NCBI GenBank assembly: GCA_024648695.1
Contig: JACAVV010000009.1
Location: 104,843-168,842, forward strand
DNA: 64,000 bases
Reading direction: 5' to 3'
From: Nitrospina sp.
GTDB lineage: Bacteria > Nitrospinota > Nitrospinia > Nitrospinales > JACRGP01
Each line of letters starts with the position of its first letter. The first letter of the stretch is position 1. Below the pieces are notes generated by a model. The model saw nothing but the letters and a program-made list of their open reading frames with translations, searched no databases and had not been told where the DNA came from. The position numbers were made by a program, and so were the translations under genes. Positions 1 through 9,947 of the stretch are shown one piece after another.

Positions 1-2
1 TT

Positions 3-728
3 TTGTTTTTTTCAGGCATTAAAATTCATAAAGTAGGCGATTTGGTTTTTAGTGATAGCCTTTCGTTTTTCATTACCGCAATCTGGGTTATTGGCATTTC
101 CAATGCTATCAATTTGATTGATGGCCAGGATGGATTAGCTGGTGGCGTGGTGTTTTTATCCTGTCTCACTTTATTTTTCATTTATTTAGGCCGCAATTTA
201 TTTGACACTTCCCTGTTATCCATCACTCTGGGCGGAAGTATCCTTGGCTTTTTTACTTTCAATTTTCCACCCGCCAAAATTATTTTGGGAGACACCGGAA
301 GCCTGCCCACGGGCCTCGTCATATCCATCATCACATTATTGCCTGTAAGCCAGGGATTCAATGATGAAATTTACTACCTCATACCCGTAATCGCTTTGCT
401 GTATCCCATTATGGACACCTCGAATTCCTTTTTCCGGAGAATTATTAGAGGAAAAAACCCTTTCCAAAAAGATGAAGAGCATTTCCATCATCGATTGATC
501 CGTTTAGGTTTCAGTCCGCTAAAAACAATTTCACTGCTTTTTGGAATTTGTTTTTATTTCAATTTAGTTTCATTGATTCCAATTTATTTCATCAATCTAA
601 TACCCAGATTCCTTCCAATATTTTTTGTATTTATTATTTTGAACATTATTTCCTTAATGCTCCTGTTAATCCACATTGAAAAAAAATACCAACGCCTCCA
701 TGAATCGGCTTCCAGGGACATCAATTAA
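3..728 (+). CDS. WecA/MraY-family sugar-phosphate transferase, 5'-truncated
   Basis: This is the C-terminal part of a membrane glycosyltransferase of family 4 (MraY/WecA/TagO), which moves a sugar-1-phosphate from a UDP-sugar to undecaprenyl phosphate and so starts synthesis of a lipid-linked glycan. The reading frame is open to the left window edge, so the TTG at position 3 is not the true start. Visible family marks are NLIDGQDGLAGG at residues about 37-48, the GDTGSLPTG segment near residue 96, and a late HFHHR motif near residue 160 that resembles the WecA histidine motif. Several hydrophobic segments lie between them. It sits at the head of the nucleotide-sugar cluster, which points to an O-antigen or capsule-type polymer rather than peptidoglycan, although MraY cannot be excluded from a fragment. 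The 3' end overlaps the next gene. Confidence 0.85.
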   Translation: MFFSGIKIHKVGDLVFSDSLSFFITAIWVIGISNAINLIDGQDGLAGGVVFLSCLTLFFIYLGRNLFDTSLLSITLGGSILGFFTFNFPPAKIILGDTGSLPTGLVISIITLLPVSQGFNDEIYYLIPVIALLYPIMDTSNSFFRRIIRGKNPFQKDEEHFHHRLIRLGFSPLKTISLLFGICFYFNLVSLIPIYFINLIPRFLPIFFVFIILNIISLMLLLIHIEKKYQRLHESASRDIN

Positions 729-2787
729 CTTTAAGCTGTTTATCGCAGGGTGCGGACTGGTTTTGGCGATTTGCCTCGTATACGCCAACTCCCTGCATGT
801 TCCGTTTCAATTTGACGACCAAAACGTCATCATCAAGGGTTTTGAAACGCGGGACATTTCGAATTACTTCAATCTGAAAGAGATCCGATACCGCCACCTG
901 TTCTATTTCTCCTTTTCGTTGAATTACACTTTAGGTGGCTTGAATCCATACAGCTTCCATCTTCTAAATATCTTCTTCCATGCTTTGACCACCCTGAGCT
1001 TATTTTTGGTGACTTTCATCACTTTAAACAAGGGCATGAATTGGGTCACTTCCGCTTCTTTAAAAATCGCTTTGTTGACCGCTTCTATTTTCGGATTGAA
1101 TCCAATTCACACCGAAGCGGTTACCTACATATCCGGCAGGAGCAGTGGGATGGCCGGAGCGTTTTTTTGCGTGTCTCTTTTGAGCTTTATCCTGGGAAAC
1201 CTGAAAAGCTCCAGGTTTCAGGTGCGACAGGTTTTGTTTTATTTGTTTACCTTGTTGGGAATGGTTTGCTGTGTTTTGAGCAAAGAAACGGGGGTGGTAT
1301 TACCTTTCGTACTTTTTTTATACGACCGATGTTTTATGAAAGGACCCAATTGGATTGATTTCCGTAAGCGTTTACTCTTCTTTTACCTACCTGTTCCCTT
1401 TGTGGCCCTGTTGGTGGCATTCAATGCGAAAGCCTTGATTGGAAACACCGTTTGGTGGCTCGACAGAATTGATTTTGTTTACGCCCTTCTGCAAATCCAA
1501 AACATTAAATACCTACTAAGCCAGTTCCTTTGGCCCATCAACCTGACCTTTGATTACGACTTTGCCTTCGAGGTCAACCCGGATGGATCACCTTTCCTAA
1601 GTTCCCTTGCCCTGATTCTTGCCGCCATCTATCTTGCAGTAAAGACCTGGAAACAAAATCAACCCTTGTTCCTGTTTGCCCTGCTTTGGTTTGTAATAAC
1701 CATCGCTCCCACGAATAGCGTTTTACCTCGCCCTGATGTCTTTAGTGAAAGAAACCTGTACCTGCCCTCTTTTGGATTGGCATTGGTATTGAGTGTATTT
1801 TGCTATCATTTCCTTTTGGAAAGGTTTACCTATCAATCCGATATCAAAAATACGGTAAAGTTCCTTTTGGTTGTTATTATTTCCTGCTTCGCCGTTTTGG
1901 TGATTCACCGCAACCACGACTATAGAAGCGAGCGATCTCTTTGGGAAGACACTTATAATAAATCTCCTGGAAGGTTGAGAGTTTTGCAAAACCTGACCCG
2001 AAGTTATCTCCTGGAAAAAGATTATTCGAGCGCTTTTTCTGTTTTAAAAAAAATGTATGTAATGAATCCTTCCTACTATTTCACTCGCCTGAACCTTGGA
2101 AAAATATTCACCCATTATGGTCAACTGCAACAAGCTGAAACCGAATTTAAGGTTGCCGTCAAACTAAAACCTGAGGCCCCGGAAGGACATTTTAATCTCG
2201 GGAGTTTTTATGCTTCCAATGGACGTTATAAAGAAGCTTTGAAGCATTATGACCGCGTCAATGTCAATGGATTGGATAAAGAAAGCCAGCTGGAGTATTT
2301 CAAAAACAAGGCCCAGGTTTTAATGAAATTGAATTATCCCCATAAAGCCCACCCTCTAATAAAAAGGTATCTTAAAGATTCCAAAGATGAACAGTCAATT
2401 AACGATGGGCACTGGACCCTTTCAAAAATTAATGGACAGTTGGGAAAATATATCCAGGCAGAAAAAGAAATTGAAAAAATTGTAAACAACAATGTTCTTA
2501 AAGCAGATTCCTATAACTTTCTTGGCTTACAATTAATCAATAAAAAGAAACTGGAAAAAGCCATTCCAATACTTGAAAAGGCCTTGCAGTTTAATCCGCA
2601 ATTTGTCGAGGCCCATTTTAATCTAGGCCGTTTACAAATAGAGACGGGAAAAGATAAATCGGTTGCTCTATTGCATTTTGAATCCGCCCTGGCATTGACT
2701 CAGGATCCGCAAAAAAAATCTGTTTTGAAACAACACATCGAATCCTTGAAAGAAAATAATACCACCCCCTCTGCCAAGGCAGACTGA
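700..2787 (+). CDS. TMTC-like membrane protein with TPR repeats (putative GT-C glycosyltransferase)
   Basis: The N-terminal 420 or so residues are strongly hydrophobic with about ten membrane segments, and carry an early FDDQNVI motif like the acidic DD loop of GT-C transferases (PMT, TMTC and DUF1736 relatives). The remainder is a tandem array of TPR helices (for example around residues 440-560 and 610-690). The layout matches bacterial TMTC-like proteins, some of which are thought to glycosylate proteins using lipid-linked sugars. I chose ATG 700; a longer TTG start at 676 is possible. The start lies inside the end of the upstream transferase gene, so the two are probably co-transcribed. 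A role in glycan transfer or polymer export is inferred from context only. Confidence 0.7.
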   Translation: MNRLPGTSINFKLFIAGCGLVLAICLVYANSLHVPFQFDDQNVIIKGFETRDISNYFNLKEIRYRHLFYFSFSLNYTLGGLNPYSFHLLNIFFHALTTLSLFLVTFITLNKGMNWVTSASLKIALLTASIFGLNPIHTEAVTYISGRSSGMAGAFFCVSLLSFILGNLKSSRFQVRQVLFYLFTLLGMVCCVLSKETGVVLPFVLFLYDRCFMKGPNWIDFRKRLLFFYLPVPFVALLVAFNAKALIGNTVWWLDRIDFVYALLQIQNIKYLLSQFLWPINLTFDYDFAFEVNPDGSPFLSSLALILAAIYLAVKTWKQNQPLFLFALLWFVITIAPTNSVLPRPDVFSERNLYLPSFGLALVLSVFCYHFLLERFTYQSDIKNTVKFLLVVIISCFAVLVIHRNHDYRSERSLWEDTYNKSPGRLRVLQNLTRSYLLEKDYSSAFSVLKKMYVMNPSYYFTRLNLGKIFTHYGQLQQAETEFKVAVKLKPEAPEGHFNLGSFYASNGRYKEALKHYDRVNVNGLDKESQLEYFKNKAQVLMKLNYPHKAHPLIKRYLKDSKDEQSINDGHWTLSKINGQLGKYIQAEKEIEKIVNNNVLKADSYNFLGLQLINKKKLEKAIPILEKALQFNPQFVEAHFNLGRLQIETGKDKSVALLHFESALALTQDPQKKSVLKQHIESLKENNTTPSAKAD

Positions 2788-2901
2788 CATATAAATCCTT
2801 ATTTTTATTGAGCTTGTGAACCTTTTCCGTTACACTTTTTGGAGTTTGGCTGATCGACTTAAATCAGAAATCAATTTGTACTTCAATAGGAGAAACCGTT
2901 T

Positions 2902-4446
2902 TTGGGGGACCGCATCCACCTCGCATTGATTGGTGCCGGGTTTTGGGGGAAAAACCTGGCGCGAACCTTTAACCAATTAAAGGTTTTAAAAGCCCTTTGT
3001 GACCCCTCTCCAGATATCCGAGCACAAAATCAAAATGCCTACCCGGACGTTCCCACACTGGAATCATTTGCCGAGATTTTAAAATCACCTGATATTCAGG
3101 CAGTAGCCATTGCCACTCCGGCAGTCATGCATGTTTCCATGGTTCAGGAAGCTTTACTCGCAGGCAAGCATGTATTTGTAGAAAAGCCTCTCGCACTTAC
3201 GGAAACTGAAGGCCAAAAACTTGTAAAACTGGCTAAGGAAATGAATCGTGTCTTGTTCGTCGGGCATATATTGCATTATCATCCGGCAATCGAAATAATC
3301 AAACAAATGCTCACCTCCGGCGAATTGGGAAAGCTCCAGTATATTTATTCGAATCGATTGAACCTTGGTAAAATTCGGCGCGAGGAAAATATTCTCTGGT
3401 CCTTTGCGCCCCATGATATTTCGATCATTTTAGCCCTGGTGGGGGAGCAACCTTCATCGGTGCATGCCATGGGCTCCAATATTTTGCATTCGCAAATTGC
3501 GGACACTACGTTGACGCATTTGAGATTCCCATCTGGAATTGCGGCGCATATTTTTGTCTCTTGGCTCCACCCTTTTAAGGAGCAAAAACTCGTGGTGGTG
3601 GGTGACCGCAAAATGGTAGTGTTTGATGACCGCGCGCGACGCGAAGAAAAACTGGTGGTGTATCCTCACAACATCCTGTGGCAAAACGGTATGCCCATCC
3701 CCGAGAAAAAGGAAGGGGTTCCTATGGATTTATCGAATGATTGGAAGGAACCTTTATTAAGGGAATGCGAAGCATTTCTCAAGGCCATTGAAGGTGTACC
3801 CTACCCTACTGACGGGGAAGAAAGCCTTAAGGTTTTAAGGGTCCTGCAACAAGCGCAATCAAGCATGGATGCACCTCCTGCCAAACCACAACATGAAGAG
3901 TTTTTTGTTCATGAAACGAGTGTGATTGACTCCGGTTGCGAAATTGGGAAAGGTACTAAAATCTGGCATTTTTCTCATATTCTTCAAAATTCAGTATTGG
4001 GGCAAAATGTCAATATTGGCCAAAATGTGGTGGTGGGTCCCCAAGGCAATATCGGAAATAATGTTAAAATTCAGAACAATGTATCTGTTTACCAGGGAGT
4101 GGTTTTGGAAGACAATGTTTTTTGCGGGCCGTCGTGCGTGTTTACAAACGTGATCAACCCAAGAAGCGCCATTCCAAGAAAGCATGAGTTTAAAACGACC
4201 CGGGTTTGTGAAGGTGCGACCATTGGAGCAAACGCTACTATTTTATGTGGAATAACTATCGGACGGCATGCGTTTATTGGGGCCGGTGCGGTGGTTACGA
4301 AAGACGTTCCTGAACATGCCTTGGTCTATGGAAACCCGGCTCGCGTGCAAGGCTGGGTATGCGAATGCGGACAGCGGCTTAACTCAGATTACTTTTGCCA
4401 AGCCTGCCGGATAACCGTAAAGATTGATTCCGCAACCATCCATTAA
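2902..4446 (+). CDS. Fused Gfo/Idh/MocA dehydrogenase and left-handed beta-helix N-acetyltransferase (WlbA-WlbB-like)
   Basis: Two enzymes of the diacetamido-uronic acid pathway appear to be joined in one 514-residue chain. Residues about 5-330 are a Gfo/Idh/MocA NAD(P)-dependent dehydrogenase, with a Rossmann LIGAGFWG at the start and the catalytic EKP at residues 94-96; this type (WlbA/WbpB) oxidises UDP-GlcNAcA at C3. From about residue 333 to the end come hexapeptide repeats of a left-handed beta-helix acetyltransferase (WlbB/WbpD type), which would acetylate the 3-amino group. The tail has two CxxC pairs (CECG and CQAC), probably a zinc ribbon. The start is TTG, supported by an AGGAG nine bases upstream. 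Neighbouring genes supply the intermediate dehydrogenase, aminotransferase and epimerase, so the pathway assignment is well supported, but substrate specificity is inferred. Confidence 0.85.
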   Translation: MGDRIHLALIGAGFWGKNLARTFNQLKVLKALCDPSPDIRAQNQNAYPDVPTLESFAEILKSPDIQAVAIATPAVMHVSMVQEALLAGKHVFVEKPLALTETEGQKLVKLAKEMNRVLFVGHILHYHPAIEIIKQMLTSGELGKLQYIYSNRLNLGKIRREENILWSFAPHDISIILALVGEQPSSVHAMGSNILHSQIADTTLTHLRFPSGIAAHIFVSWLHPFKEQKLVVVGDRKMVVFDDRARREEKLVVYPHNILWQNGMPIPEKKEGVPMDLSNDWKEPLLRECEAFLKAIEGVPYPTDGEESLKVLRVLQQAQSSMDAPPAKPQHEEFFVHETSVIDSGCEIGKGTKIWHFSHILQNSVLGQNVNIGQNVVVGPQGNIGNNVKIQNNVSVYQGVVLEDNVFCGPSCVFTNVINPRSAIPRKHEFKTTRVCEGATIGANATILCGITIGRHAFIGAGAVVTKDVPEHALVYGNPARVQGWVCECGQRLNSDYFCQACRITVKIDSATIH

Positions 4447-4478
4447 CTTTTTCACAATTTAAATAAATTCTTTCATAG

Positions 4479-5783
4479 ATGCTCATTCAAAAGATAAAAG
4501 AAAAGCAGGCACGAGTAGGAATCATTGGTCTCGGGTATGTTGGACTCCCCTTGGTCATTGCATTTGGAAAAGCAGGCTTTCGGGTTACCGGACTCGATAT
4601 CGATGCCGAAAAAGTAGACCGCCTGTCCAAAGGAGAAAGTTATATCCAGCATATTCCGGCTGATACTATTGCAACCTTGGCCAAAGAAGGGTTTTTGAAT
4701 TTCACCACCGATTTTTCTTCTATATCCGAACTGGATTGCATCCTCATCTGCGTTCCAACGCCCTTAAACCGGAACCGCGAACCGGATATGAGTTTTATTG
4801 TTTCCACTGGACAGCAAATTTCTAAATTTATGGTCCGCAATCAATTGATCATTCTGGAGTCCACAACGTACCCGGGAACCACACGGGAAATTTTAATCCC
4901 GGAATTGGAAAAGGCCAGTGGGCTAAAAGCCCATGAGGATTTTTATGTTGCTTTTTCACCAGAACGGGAAGACCCGAATAACAAGCAGTTCAGCACATCA
5001 AACATTCCCAAAGTGATCGGTGCCGACGATCCGGAAAGCATGGAAGCGGCCAACACCCTTTACCTGTCGATACTGGAAACTACCGTACCGGTATCGGGAA
5101 CCATGGTTGCGGAAGCGGCGAAGCTTATGGAAAATATTTTTCGCTCCGTCAATATCGCCCTCGTGAACGAATTGAAAATTATATTCGACCGCATGGGAAT
5201 TGACATATGGGAAGTGGTGGATGCCGCCGCTACCAAACCTTTCGGTTTCATGCCCTTTTATCCAGGTCCGGGCCTGGGAGGACATTGTATTCCTATCGAC
5301 CCCTTCTACTTAACCTGGAAGGCGCGCGAATATGGGGTGTCTACCCGCTTCATCGAACTGGCAGGCGAAGTGAATGTGTCCATGCCCGAATTTGTCGTGC
5401 AAAAAATTCTGTGGGCTCTTAATGAAAAAAACAAAAGTATAAAGGATAGTCGCATTCTAATTTTAGGCTTGGCTTACAAAAAAAATGTCGACGATGACCG
5501 TGAATCGGTGAGTTACAAGATCATGGAAATGCTCGACCGCTATCAGGCCAAAGTCGACTTCAATGATCCTTATATTTCCGCCATAGGGCCTAAAAGGGGA
5601 TATCCACAATTTAAGGGCAAACTAGGGGTGAACCTGGAAAACCTGAACCAATTCGATATAGTGGTGATTCTAACAGATCATTCTTCATACGATTACGAAG
5701 CCTTGGTTCGGGACTCCAACCTGATTGTCGACACGAGAAATGCCTGTAAAAACATTAAATCGCCTAAAATCATTAAAGCTTGA
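4479..5783 (+). CDS. wbpA: UDP-N-acetylglucosamine 6-dehydrogenase (WbpA-like)
   Basis: NAD-dependent nucleotide-sugar dehydrogenase of the UDP-glucose/UDP-GlcNAc dehydrogenase family, oxidising the C6 hydroxyl of a UDP-hexosamine to a carboxylate. The N-terminal Rossmann motif GLGYVGLPL, the central ESTTYPGTT and KLMENIFRSVN segments and the catalytic cysteine C270 in GGHCIPIDP are all present, and the 434-residue length is normal. It follows the dehydrogenase-acetyltransferase fusion by 32 bases and precedes the aminotransferase, the arrangement expected for UDP-GlcNAc(3NAc)A synthesis, so UDP-GlcNAc is the likelier substrate than UDP-Glc. A second, WecC-type dehydrogenase occurs four kilobases downstream. 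The symbol is by pathway context; the substrate is inferred. Confidence 0.8.
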   Translation: MLIQKIKEKQARVGIIGLGYVGLPLVIAFGKAGFRVTGLDIDAEKVDRLSKGESYIQHIPADTIATLAKEGFLNFTTDFSSISELDCILICVPTPLNRNREPDMSFIVSTGQQISKFMVRNQLIILESTTYPGTTREILIPELEKASGLKAHEDFYVAFSPEREDPNNKQFSTSNIPKVIGADDPESMEAANTLYLSILETTVPVSGTMVAEAAKLMENIFRSVNIALVNELKIIFDRMGIDIWEVVDAAATKPFGFMPFYPGPGLGGHCIPIDPFYLTWKAREYGVSTRFIELAGEVNVSMPEFVVQKILWALNEKNKSIKDSRILILGLAYKKNVDDDRESVSYKIMEMLDRYQAKVDFNDPYISAIGPKRGYPQFKGKLGVNLENLNQFDIVVILTDHSSYDYEALVRDSNLIVDTRNACKNIKSPKIIKA

Positions 5784-5825
5784 GAACCGACTTAAACAGC
5801 TATCTAACGAGAACAAGTACACATT

Positions 5826-7337
5826 ATGCAATTTCTTTTGCACACCGATTACCTGCTTCAGTTACTGGAGGACCCGAAGTCTTTAGGCAAGTCCTGGGAC
5901 CTGTTTAGGACCAGGGTTTATCATGGTTGGGTTTCACCGCTTTCATTACCCATTTTACAATCCGAAAGTAAAAGTCCGAAAATAGGGTCATATGATCTGG
6001 ATGACATTTTATCCTCATTGAACATTCTGTCAGTAACAGCGAATGATGTTCAGGAGTCCATGAATGGTGGACCATCCGGGTTAGAAGACGCGCTTGCAAT
6101 CACTTTAGCAAAAAGTTACGGCCTGAATGGTATCGTTACCGCTTCGCCTGATACAGTTAGGTCAGATGATTCTATTTCCATTCTCCAACCAGAGCAATTG
6201 GTTGCACAATCAAAAGAAAATGTTTCCGAAAAAATCAAGGTTCCTTTATTAGACATTCCCGCATCTTATCCCGAAATCCTGAAACCTGTGGAGGGAGGCA
6301 TTTCAAAGGTTGTCCGTTCGGGCAGGTTTATTTTAGGATCGGCAGTGGAATCTCTGGAAAAAGAGATTGCCGAATACTGTCAAAGCGAATATGCCGTTGG
6401 AGTCTCTTCCGGAACCGACGCGCTGATCATAGCGCTGATGGCTTGTGACATTGGTTATGGCGATGAAGTGATCACCACACCCTACAGTTTTTTTGCAACT
6501 GCGGGTTCGATTTCCCGCCTGGGTGCCCGGCCGGTATTTGTGGATATCGATCCCGACACATATAATATAAACCCTCACCAGATAAAAGAAAAAATAACCC
6601 CAAACACAAAAGCGATTTTACCCGTCCACCTTTATGGCCAATGCGCGGATATGGATCCGATTTTAGAAATTGCCAAAACCCATAATCTAAAGGTGATAGA
6701 AGACGCCGCCCAAGCCATTGGCTCCGAATACAAATCCAGACGCGCAGGCTCTCTCGGGGATATTGGCTGTTTCTCATTTTTCCCTTCGAAAAATCTGGGA
6801 GCTTTTGGAGATGGAGGAATCGTCACAACATCATCTGTCCAACTGTATGAAAAAATTAAAATTCTTAGAGCGCACGGATCAAAACCGAAATATTTCCATA
6901 AATGGATAGGGGGTAATTTCCGGCTCGATGCTTTACAAGCCGCAGTGGTTTCCGCGAAACTACCCTTTCTTGAAGGCTGGACAAAAAAACGACGAAGCAA
7001 TGCGGGTTTTTATACAAGCCACCTGAAAAAACTTGCCCTGTCTTTACCTCAGGAAATTTTTCCCCGCCATATATACAATCAATACGTGGTTCGAGTCCCA
7101 GGAATACGGGATAACTTAAGAAAATATCTCCAGGAACAAAGTATCGCAAGTGAAATCTACTACCCTGTGCCCCTTCACCTGCAAGAATGCTTTGCGGATC
7201 TAGGCTTTAAATCAGGAGACCTGCCCGAAGCTGAACGCGCTGCTCAGGAAACCCTGGCTCTTCCCATATTTCCTGAACTATCTATGATTCAATTGGAAAC
7301 ACTTGTCAATGCGATATCGAATTTTCTGAAAGATTAG
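5826..7337 (+). CDS. DegT/DnrJ/EryC1 aminotransferase with N-terminal PIN-like domain
   Basis: Residues about 140-503 form a complete PLP-dependent sugar aminotransferase of the DegT/DnrJ/EryC1/StrS family (WbpE/WlbC type). Marks are SSGTDALI, the EDAAQAIG segment and the PLP lysine K322 in PSKNLGAFGDGG. In this cluster it should transaminate the 3-keto sugar made by the fused dehydrogenase. The first 130 residues are extra: they look like a small PIN-type fold with an aspartate after the first strand (LLHTDYLLQLL), a GLEDALAITLAKSYG helix and a following IVTASPD strand, as in PIN nucleases. The family is usually about 360-390 residues, so this is a fusion rather than a wrong start: the N-terminal part is in frame with no stop. 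Whether the acidic residues make an active nuclease is unknown. Confidence 0.85.
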   Translation: MQFLLHTDYLLQLLEDPKSLGKSWDLFRTRVYHGWVSPLSLPILQSESKSPKIGSYDLDDILSSLNILSVTANDVQESMNGGPSGLEDALAITLAKSYGLNGIVTASPDTVRSDDSISILQPEQLVAQSKENVSEKIKVPLLDIPASYPEILKPVEGGISKVVRSGRFILGSAVESLEKEIAEYCQSEYAVGVSSGTDALIIALMACDIGYGDEVITTPYSFFATAGSISRLGARPVFVDIDPDTYNINPHQIKEKITPNTKAILPVHLYGQCADMDPILEIAKTHNLKVIEDAAQAIGSEYKSRRAGSLGDIGCFSFFPSKNLGAFGDGGIVTTSSVQLYEKIKILRAHGSKPKYFHKWIGGNFRLDALQAAVVSAKLPFLEGWTKKRRSNAGFYTSHLKKLALSLPQEIFPRHIYNQYVVRVPGIRDNLRKYLQEQSIASEIYYPVPLHLQECFADLGFKSGDLPEAERAAQETLALPIFPELSMIQLETLVNAISNFLKD

Positions 7338-7353
7338 GAAGTCTATTTTTCTG

Positions 7354-7388
7354 AGGTCCAATGAATTATTAAGTGAAGGCTTGGACCT
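7354..7388 (+). other. Inverted repeat between aminotransferase and epimerase genes
   Basis: An eight-base-pair perfect stem (AGGTCCAA with TTGGACCT) around a 19-base loop lies just after the aminotransferase stop. No uridine run follows at once, so it is a weak terminator candidate; it may instead be an mRNA processing or stability element between the two halves of the sugar cluster. The arms resemble those of the hairpin at 63882-63930. Confidence 0.4.
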
Positions 7389-7495
7389 GGAAAACTTTAA
7401 ATCCTAATTTTTCAAACCAGGAATCGCGAACCTTCATTTATAATTTTTAAATTTTGCCAAGTTTTAAAACCAACGGAATTCAACCCTGATAGCCA

Positions 7496-8641
7496 TTGAA
7501 TACTGACAAAAAAAAACGCATTTTAATCGTATTGGGAACCCGCCCCGAGGCCATTAAATTGGCTCCTGTCATTTCTGAACTGGCCCGATACCAGGAATGC
7601 GACTTAAAAATTTGTGTGACGGCTCAGCACCGAGAGATGCTCGATCAGGTATTGGCCCTGTTCGATATCCATCCGGATTTTGACTTAAACCTCATGCGTC
7701 CCGACCAAAACCTGGCCGACCTTACCTGCGAAGTTTTAAAAGGATTGAAAGGTATTTTTTCAGACATTCGCCCCGATTGGATGATTGTGCAAGGCGACAC
7801 AACAACAGTGTTTTCTGCAAGCCTGGCGGCGTTTTATGAGAACATTCCAGTAGCCCATGTGGAGGCTGGACTTCGAACTGGAAATATTTTTCAACCCTGG
7901 CCCGAGGAAATGAACCGTAAACTCACCGCTTGTATCACGCGCTTTCACTTCGCTCCTACTCCTTTGGCCAAATCCAACCTGCTACAGGAAGGCGTTTCTT
8001 CTGAAAATATTTTTGTAACGGGTAATACGGTGATTGATGCTCTTATGACGGTCGTGGAAAAAATAAAAGGTGATGATAATTTAAGAAATACCCTCGCTCA
8101 ACAGTTTGCCTTTTTAAATGAAGGCAAAAAATTGATTCTCGTGACCGGTCACCGCCGAGAAAACTTTGGCCAGGGATTCGAGAACATTTGCGTTGCCCTT
8201 AAAAGGTTGGGCCAACGCGACGATGTACAAATCGTTTACCCGGTACACCTCAACCCAAATGTGCAAGATCCGGTCAACAGGATTTTGGGCGATTCGGAAT
8301 CCATTCACTTGATCAAACCCCAGGATTATTTACCGTTTGTATATTTAATGGAGCGATCTAATTTCATAATCACCGACTCCGGTGGAATACAGGAGGAAGC
8401 GCCTTCTCTGGGCAAGCCGGTTCTGGTAATGCGGGATATCACGGAACGCCCGGAAGCGGTCGAATCGGGTACGGTCAAATTGGTCGGAACCGATTCCGAA
8501 AAAATTATTTTCGAAGCCAATCGGTTGCTCGACGATGCTACACTGTATCAACAAATGTCCAAAAGCCACAATCCCTATGGAGATGGCGAAGCGGCCGGAC
8601 GCATTGCGAAGGAATTGTTACTTGACGAAATCTATCAATAA
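7496..8641 (+). CDS. wecB: UDP-N-acetylglucosamine 2-epimerase (non-hydrolysing)
   Basis: Non-hydrolysing UDP-GlcNAc 2-epimerase of the WecB/WbpI family, interconverting UDP-GlcNAc and UDP-ManNAc (or the corresponding diacetamido-uronic acids). The 381-residue length is typical. Visible signatures are GTRPEAIK at the N-terminus, [26 protein letters not shown] and the [15 protein letters not shown] segment near the UDP site. I see no ATG near the conserved start, so TTG 7496 is used, although its Shine-Dalgarno signal is poor. The gene overlaps the next one, a WecC-like dehydrogenase, which argues for the WecB role (UDP-ManNAc to UDP-ManNAcA). Nevertheless it could also serve the WbpI step of the 2,3-diacetamido pathway encoded just upstream; sequence reading alone does not separate the two. 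Confidence 0.88.
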   Translation: MNTDKKKRILIVLGTRPEAIKLAPVISELARYQECDLKICVTAQHREMLDQVLALFDIHPDFDLNLMRPDQNLADLTCEVLKGLKGIFSDIRPDWMIVQGDTTTVFSASLAAFYENIPVAHVEAGLRTGNIFQPWPEEMNRKLTACITRFHFAPTPLAKSNLLQEGVSSENIFVTGNTVIDALMTVVEKIKGDDNLRNTLAQQFAFLNEGKKLILVTGHRRENFGQGFENICVALKRLGQRDDVQIVYPVHLNPNVQDPVNRILGDSESIHLIKPQDYLPFVYLMERSNFIITDSGGIQEEAPSLGKPVLVMRDITERPEAVESGTVKLVGTDSEKIIFEANRLLDDATLYQQMSKSHNPYGDGEAAGRIAKELLLDEIYQ

Positions 8642-9872
8642 AATTTGTGTGGTGGGACTGGGCTATATAGGCCTTCCAACGGCGGCGGTGCTGGCCAACC
8701 ACGGGGTTCAGGTGATCGGGCTGGACGTCAATTCGGATATTATCGAAACGATCAATCGCGGGCAAATCCATATCGTTGAACCAGAATTGGGAATCATGGT
8801 TCACAATGAGGTGAAAGCCGGAAGGCTAAGCGCTACTTTGGACGCGGAGCCGGCACAGGCGTTTATCATCGCCGTTCCGACTCCCTTAATGGCAAACCAT
8901 CAACCCGATCTTAGCTATATCAAATTGGCGGCTAAAACCATAGCGCCCGTTTTGGAAAAAAATAATTTGGTGATTCTGGAATCTACCTCCCCAGTGGGCA
9001 CCACAGAAAAATTGGCTGAATGGCTCGCTGAAGAACGGAATGATCTCAGTTTTCCTCAACAAAAAGGTGAACTGTCAGATATTCAAATTGCTCATTGTCC
9101 CGAAAGGGTTCTGCCCGGTCATGTAGTCAAGGAACTGGTAAATAATTCGCGGATCATTGGTGGGATGACGTCACGTTGTGGTGTGCGCGCGGCGGCACTT
9201 TATAAAATCTTTGTAAAAGGGAAATGCCTTTTAACAAAAGCGAGAATTGCCGAATTGGCCAAGTTGACCGAAAACTCCTACAGAGATGTCAATATCGCTT
9301 TCGCCAACGAGTTGTCTTTAATCTGCGACAAACTGGACATCAATGTCTGGGAATTAATCCAAATGGCGAACCAGCATCCCAGAGTCAATATACTGCAACC
9401 CGGTCCCGGAGTGGGAGGCCATTGCATAGCTGTAGACCCCTGGTTCATTGTCGATTCCGCCCCCAAAGAATCGCGCCTGATCAAAACCGCCCGGGAGGTC
9501 AACGACTTTAAACCCAAACACGTGATCGATAAAGTCCGATCCAAAGCATCAAAATTCAAGAATCCAGTGATTGCCTGTTTAGGCTTAACTTTTAAAGCCG
9601 ATATCGACGATTTGCGAGGAAGTCCCTGTCTGGACATCGTATCGCAGTTGGCAGAGCAAACCAATGCCCAGGTATTAACGGTCGAGCCCCATATTGGTAA
9701 CTTGCCAGAAACCCTTGAAGCATTGCCAAACGTACAACTGGCCAGCCTGGAAAGGGCTTTAACCGAATCAGATATTATTTTATTATTGGTCAATCACCAA
9801 TCTTTTTTAAATATTGATCGCTCATTATTGCAGGAAAAAATTGTGATTGATACACGAGGAATTCTGAAGTAA
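8622..9872 (+). CDS. wecC: UDP-N-acetyl-D-mannosamine dehydrogenase (WecC-like)
   Basis: Second nucleotide-sugar dehydrogenase of the cluster, predicted to oxidise UDP-ManNAc to UDP-ManNAcA. It has the Rossmann [14 protein letters not shown], the [10 protein letters not shown] segment, the [13 protein letters not shown] helix and the catalytic C268 in [12 protein letters not shown]; the IAVDPWF form is characteristic of WecC rather than of UDP-glucose dehydrogenase. I place the start at TTG 8622, preceded by AAGGA at a good distance; this gives 416 residues, close to the 420 of E. coli WecC, and overlaps the end of the epimerase by 20 bases. The upstream ATG at 8535 lies inside the epimerase gene and adds an unrelated leader. 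Translational coupling of wecB and wecC is likely. Confidence 0.87.
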   Translation: MTKSINKICVVGLGYIGLPTAAVLANHGVQVIGLDVNSDIIETINRGQIHIVEPELGIMVHNEVKAGRLSATLDAEPAQAFIIAVPTPLMANHQPDLSYIKLAAKTIAPVLEKNNLVILESTSPVGTTEKLAEWLAEERNDLSFPQQKGELSDIQIAHCPERVLPGHVVKELVNNSRIIGGMTSRCGVRAAALYKIFVKGKCLLTKARIAELAKLTENSYRDVNIAFANELSLICDKLDINVWELIQMANQHPRVNILQPGPGVGGHCIAVDPWFIVDSAPKESRLIKTAREVNDFKPKHVIDKVRSKASKFKNPVIACLGLTFKADIDDLRGSPCLDIVSQLAEQTNAQVLTVEPHIGNLPETLEALPNVQLASLERALTESDIILLLVNHQSFLNIDRSLLQEKIVIDTRGILK

Positions 9873-9947
9873 CAAGGCAGGGATTCCAGCCTTGGGGAAT
9901 TACAAGAAACGCTGTTTCTAAAGCTTTGACATTGGGAAGACAATTAG

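Noticed and set aside
8535-8621. Upstream ATG start for the WecC-like gene
   Set aside because: It would add 29 residues read out of frame from the epimerase gene; the TTG at 8622 has a ribosome site and gives the normal family length.
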